Assembly (NCBI RefSeq): GCF_000829375.1
Contig: NZ_AP014624.1
Span: 310,001-374,000 of the forward strand
DNA from: Chryseobacterium sp. StRB126
GTDB taxonomy: Bacteria > Bacteroidota > Bacteroidia > Flavobacteriales > Weeksellaceae
DNA length: 64,000 nt
Reading direction: 5' to 3'
Part shown: positions 61,480 through 64,000 of the stretch, one piece after another
Numbering within the stretch: position 1 is the stretch's first letter
How the letters are laid out: each line of letters opens with the position of its first letter
Program-made: the position numbers and the translations under genes
Notes under the pieces: model-generated
What the model saw: only the letters and a program-made list of their open reading frames with translations
Databases searched by the model: none
What the model was told of the DNA's origin: nothing

Positions 61480-61507
61480 AAAGCCCTGATTTTTCAGGGC
61501 TTTTTTC
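61480..61507 (+). terminator. rho-independent terminator of glyS
   Basis: 10-bp arms AAAGCCCTGA (61480-61489) and TCAGGGCTTT (61494-61503), a 4-base loop, then Ts. Confidence 0.88.
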
Positions 61508-61582
61508 ATTTTCAAAAAAAATATATCCATATTGTGAAAATGATTACTTTTGAAGCTATTAAAAAAAAACTAATTATAAACT

Positions 61583-62398
61583 ATGAAGAAATTAATCATT
61601 TCATCGCTAACTATAGCCGTAATTGTAAGCTGTAGCTCTTCAAACGATGATACTACCAATGACAATAATACCACTCCAACTCCTTATCTTCTAAAAAAGG
61701 TCACCGAAACTACAGATGATGGAGATACTTTTATACTTGAATTCAAATACAATGGTGACAAGATCACAGAATCTTTCAGTACTACGGATGATGAAAAAAC
61801 AGTATATACCTATAGTGGTGATAACATTGTAAAAACTGAGGAATTTGAAGGTGGAAAAATAAGACAAGTAAGAGAATTCACTTATTCTAATGGAAAGATA
61901 GCCTCTGAAAAAGTAACCCGAACAGATTTCGGTACATTGGTTTACACAAAAAACTATCAATACGTAAGTGATACTCACGTTAAGTTTAATGAATATAAAG
62001 GATCTACGTATAACCCATCAACAGGAACATATTCAAATATTGAATTTGCCCAAGTAGATGCATATCTAACCAATAATGGGAATGTGGCTTCCACAAACTA
62101 TACTTATCATGGAACAACCTATAATGTTGCTAATACCTATGATAGCTCCAATCATCCAATGAAAAATGTAAAGGGCTATGTGAAAATTGATTTATTTTAT
62201 TTAAGTGACGGCGAACTGAGTTATAATAATTTAATTAGCAGAAATGAAGATTATACAGGAACTGTAAATGGTAAAAACAAAACAACTGCAGCTCATACTT
62301 TTAATAATGCTGCTTACCCTACTAAGAGTGTCATGACTTACACAACCTCAACTTTCGGGACAAATATTCATACATATAACTACGAATACAATAAATAA
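61583..62398 (+). CDS. lipoprotein of unknown function with repeated YTYxxxK-like strands
   Basis: 271 residues. Lipoprotein signal with Cys17 (AVIVSC) followed by SSSNDD, an acidic surface-export-like stretch, then Asn/Thr-rich linker and a beta-rich body with short repeats (KYNGDKITESF, TYSGDNIVKTE, TYSNGKIASEKV, NYTYHGTTYN). These resemble YD/RHS-type or DUF4595-like beta repeats but are not enough to name a family. Likely exposed at the cell surface. Own terminator downstream. Confidence 0.72.
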   Translation: MKKLIISSLTIAVIVSCSSSNDDTTNDNNTTPTPYLLKKVTETTDDGDTFILEFKYNGDKITESFSTTDDEKTVYTYSGDNIVKTEEFEGGKIRQVREFTYSNGKIASEKVTRTDFGTLVYTKNYQYVSDTHVKFNEYKGSTYNPSTGTYSNIEFAQVDAYLTNNGNVASTNYTYHGTTYNVANTYDSSNHPMKNVKGYVKIDLFYLSDGELSYNNLISRNEDYTGTVNGKNKTTAAHTFNNAAYPTKSVMTYTTSTFGTNIHTYNYEYNK

Positions 62399-62409
62399 TT
62401 TTTCAAATA

Positions 62410-62438
62410 AAAAGCTCTGGTTTCAGAGCTTTTTTATT
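62410..62438 (+). terminator. rho-independent terminator of the lipoprotein gene
   Basis: 10-bp arms AAAAGCTCTG (62410-62419) and CAGAGCTTTT (62424-62433), a 4-base loop, then Ts. Confidence 0.87.
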
Positions 62439-62486
62439 TTTCTTCAATATATCCTATAATTTATTATTTTAGTCCAAAATTCAACC

Positions 62487-64000
62487 ATGAAAAAAATCAC
62501 TTTATTGGTGTTTGGGCTCATCCAGACATTTGCATTTTCCCAAACCCAGGATTTAACAACATTAGCGGCAGGAGACCATGTAGGAATGAATGCGCTGTTT
62601 GATGATAAAGACAATCTTTACGGCTATGTTTCCATCTATTCTTACGGAAAATCTGGGGATAAAACCAAGAAATTTGAATACGTTATATTGGATAAGAACC
62701 TCAATCCTGTTGCCAATAAGGAATTTGAAGGCGATATCACCGCAACCTCTTATTGGGGATATGTGGACTTCAAAGGACAAATTATTCTAAAGCCATCCAT
62801 GATGGATTATTCTCTGATAAAAAGCAGAGAAGTCTTCACTCCTGTTTCCATGGTCATCAATCCGAAAACCAATACCATTACCAGAAAGGTATATTATGAT
62901 TATCTCGAAGATGGAAGCTTCAAAGAAATCAACGAACCTAAAAGTTGGAAGGAACAGCGTAAGGAAAACCGTGATGAGAAAAAAGATAAAGGGTACAACT
63001 ACGTTTCTGCCGTAGGTGAGCTAAAAGAAGGCGGTTATTTTGCTGTAGAGTACAAAGATTATGGAAAGTATGAAAATAACAACAGCCTTATGAAGTTTGA
63101 TGAAAATAAAAAGGAGGTCTGGAGATATAAATACAATACTGACGGAACCAAGAAAATTTACACCACCTTATCTGTTCTGGAAAGAGATGATAATTATATG
63201 TACTGCATCATGAAAAAAGTAAATGAAAAGCAGAAAACATTCACTCTCTTGGTTCTTGATATGAAAACCGGAAAAGAAACTTCCAACAAACTGGTTACCG
63301 GACTGTCTGATGATACAACAGCTAATATTGATTCTTTCTACTCTGATTACAGAAAAATAGATAATGACAAAACTTTCGATGATAAAGTAGTTCTTGTGGG
63401 AAGAAACTATGATGACTCTCAGTCTGTAGGATTTGCAAGAATGATGGTAGACAAAAAAGATTTTACTACAGATACTAAAACAATCAATTATGAGCCTAAT
63501 ATTGCAGCCTTCCTTCCAAAAGTGAATAAAAACGGAATGGTGGAAAACGGTTATATCCTTCAGACCAAGGATATGTATTTTATGAATGATGGAAGTGTGG
63601 GAATTTTATCTGAAAAATATAAACCAGCAGGACAATATAATGCTCCCAAAACAACAGATCTCGTTTACATCTATACAGATAAAGATTTCAAGGTGAAAAA
63701 TGTTCAGGTTTTTGAAAAAGAAAAATCAAAATGGGTAAACAGTGATTATCTGTTCTCACAATACCTCAACGGTGGAAAAGACGTGGTTTTCTTCTACCGC
63801 GATTACCAGAAAGATGAAGTAACAAGACAGAAAAAGTGGAATCTATTCATCAATACGGTTATTGATGGGAAGTTCAAGCAGGAAATTATTCCTATCTCCG
63901 AAAAAGACAACTATCAGGTAACACCTTATGTTGCCAAAGAAGGCTATATTCTTCTCCGCGAATACAACACAAAAGACAAATACAATAAGATCCGTTTAGA
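62487..64000 (+). CDS. large secreted hypothetical protein (partial, C-terminus outside window)
   Basis: The ATG at 62487 opens a signal peptide (MKKITLLVFGLIQTFAFSQ). The frame is unbroken for 504 codons to the right edge. The mature part is beta-rich with recurring Asp/Lys/Tyr strand segments (DDKDNLYGYVSIYSYGKSGD; FKVKNVQVFEKEK), suggesting a propeller-like or TolB-like repeat fold. I do not recognise the family, and the missing C-terminus hides any type IX sorting signal. Confidence 0.75.
   Translation, partial: MKKITLLVFGLIQTFAFSQTQDLTTLAAGDHVGMNALFDDKDNLYGYVSIYSYGKSGDKTKKFEYVILDKNLNPVANKEFEGDITATSYWGYVDFKGQIILKPSMMDYSLIKSREVFTPVSMVINPKTNTITRKVYYDYLEDGSFKEINEPKSWKEQRKENRDEKKDKGYNYVSAVGELKEGGYFAVEYKDYGKYENNNSLMKFDENKKEVWRYKYNTDGTKKIYTTLSVLERDDNYMYCIMKKVNEKQKTFTLLVLDMKTGKETSNKLVTGLSDDTTANIDSFYSDYRKIDNDKTFDDKVVLVGRNYDDSQSVGFARMMVDKKDFTTDTKTINYEPNIAAFLPKVNKNGMVENGYILQTKDMYFMNDGSVGILSEKYKPAGQYNAPKTTDLVYIYTDKDFKVKNVQVFEKEKSKWVNSDYLFSQYLNGGKDVVFFYRDYQKDEVTRQKKWNLFINTVIDGKFKQEIIPISEKDNYQVTPYVAKEGYILLREYNTKDKYNKIRL

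Overview
The window looks like a chromosomal segment of a Bacteroidota bacterium of the Flavobacteriia, most likely Chryseobacterium or a close Weeksellaceae relative. The evidence is low GC, many TAnnTTTG-type promoter boxes, SusC/SusD proteins, type IX secretion C-terminal domains, a eukaryote-like single-chain glycyl-tRNA synthetase, and Bacteroidota-specific families (DUF4296, DUF4271, HYC_CC_PP). This assignment comes from gene content alone.

Region by region. 1-10.6 kb is core housekeeping: a phospholipid block (psd, cdsA), ftsH-rsfS, birA, lptG-tgt, a lipoprotein plus polyprenol-phosphate mannosyltransferase, and DUF4271-hemD. 10.6-17.2 kb holds an oligopeptidase B, a four-helix-bundle (S23) gene flanked by AT-rich inverted repeats, three tandem secreted paralogues with a C1q/TNF-like C-terminal half, and an SRPBCC protein. 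17.3-23.7 kb holds a two-component system, then a probable copper or heavy-metal module: a His/Cys-repeat lipoprotein, a HYC_CC_PP protein and a TonB receptor with two HMA domains.

23.9-44.7 kb is a large minus-strand polysaccharide utilisation locus whose contents fit high-mannose N-glycan breakdown. It has an AraC regulator, SusC, SusD, an AmpG-like MFS permease, a GH130 phosphorylase, two GH92 mannosidases, a GH125 alpha-1,6-mannosidase, two EndoH-like GH18 enzymes with type IX sorting domains, a ROK sugar kinase and a mannose-isomerase-like cupin. The inferred flow is: EndoH enzymes release the glycan, SusCD imports it, GH92 and GH125 trim it to Man-beta-1,4-GlcNAc, the MFS permease carries that disaccharide inward, GH130 phosphorolyses it, and the kinase and isomerase feed the sugars to glycolysis.

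45-48.8 kb carries OsmC, a TetR regulator with a clear palindromic operator, a thiolase and FabF. 49-53.6 kb has a porin / Tat-exported Dabb protein / secreted cupin operon divergent from an OmpR-type two-component system. Four tandem 11-bp-period repeats in the shared intergenic region look like the regulator's binding site. 53.6-64 kb returns to mixed housekeeping (L,D-transpeptidase, MsrB, DUF445, PyrD, TruC-like, GlyS), several secreted proteins of unknown function, and an intergenic region with two long perfect hairpins.

No rRNA, tRNA, CRISPR array, transposase or prophage gene was recognised.
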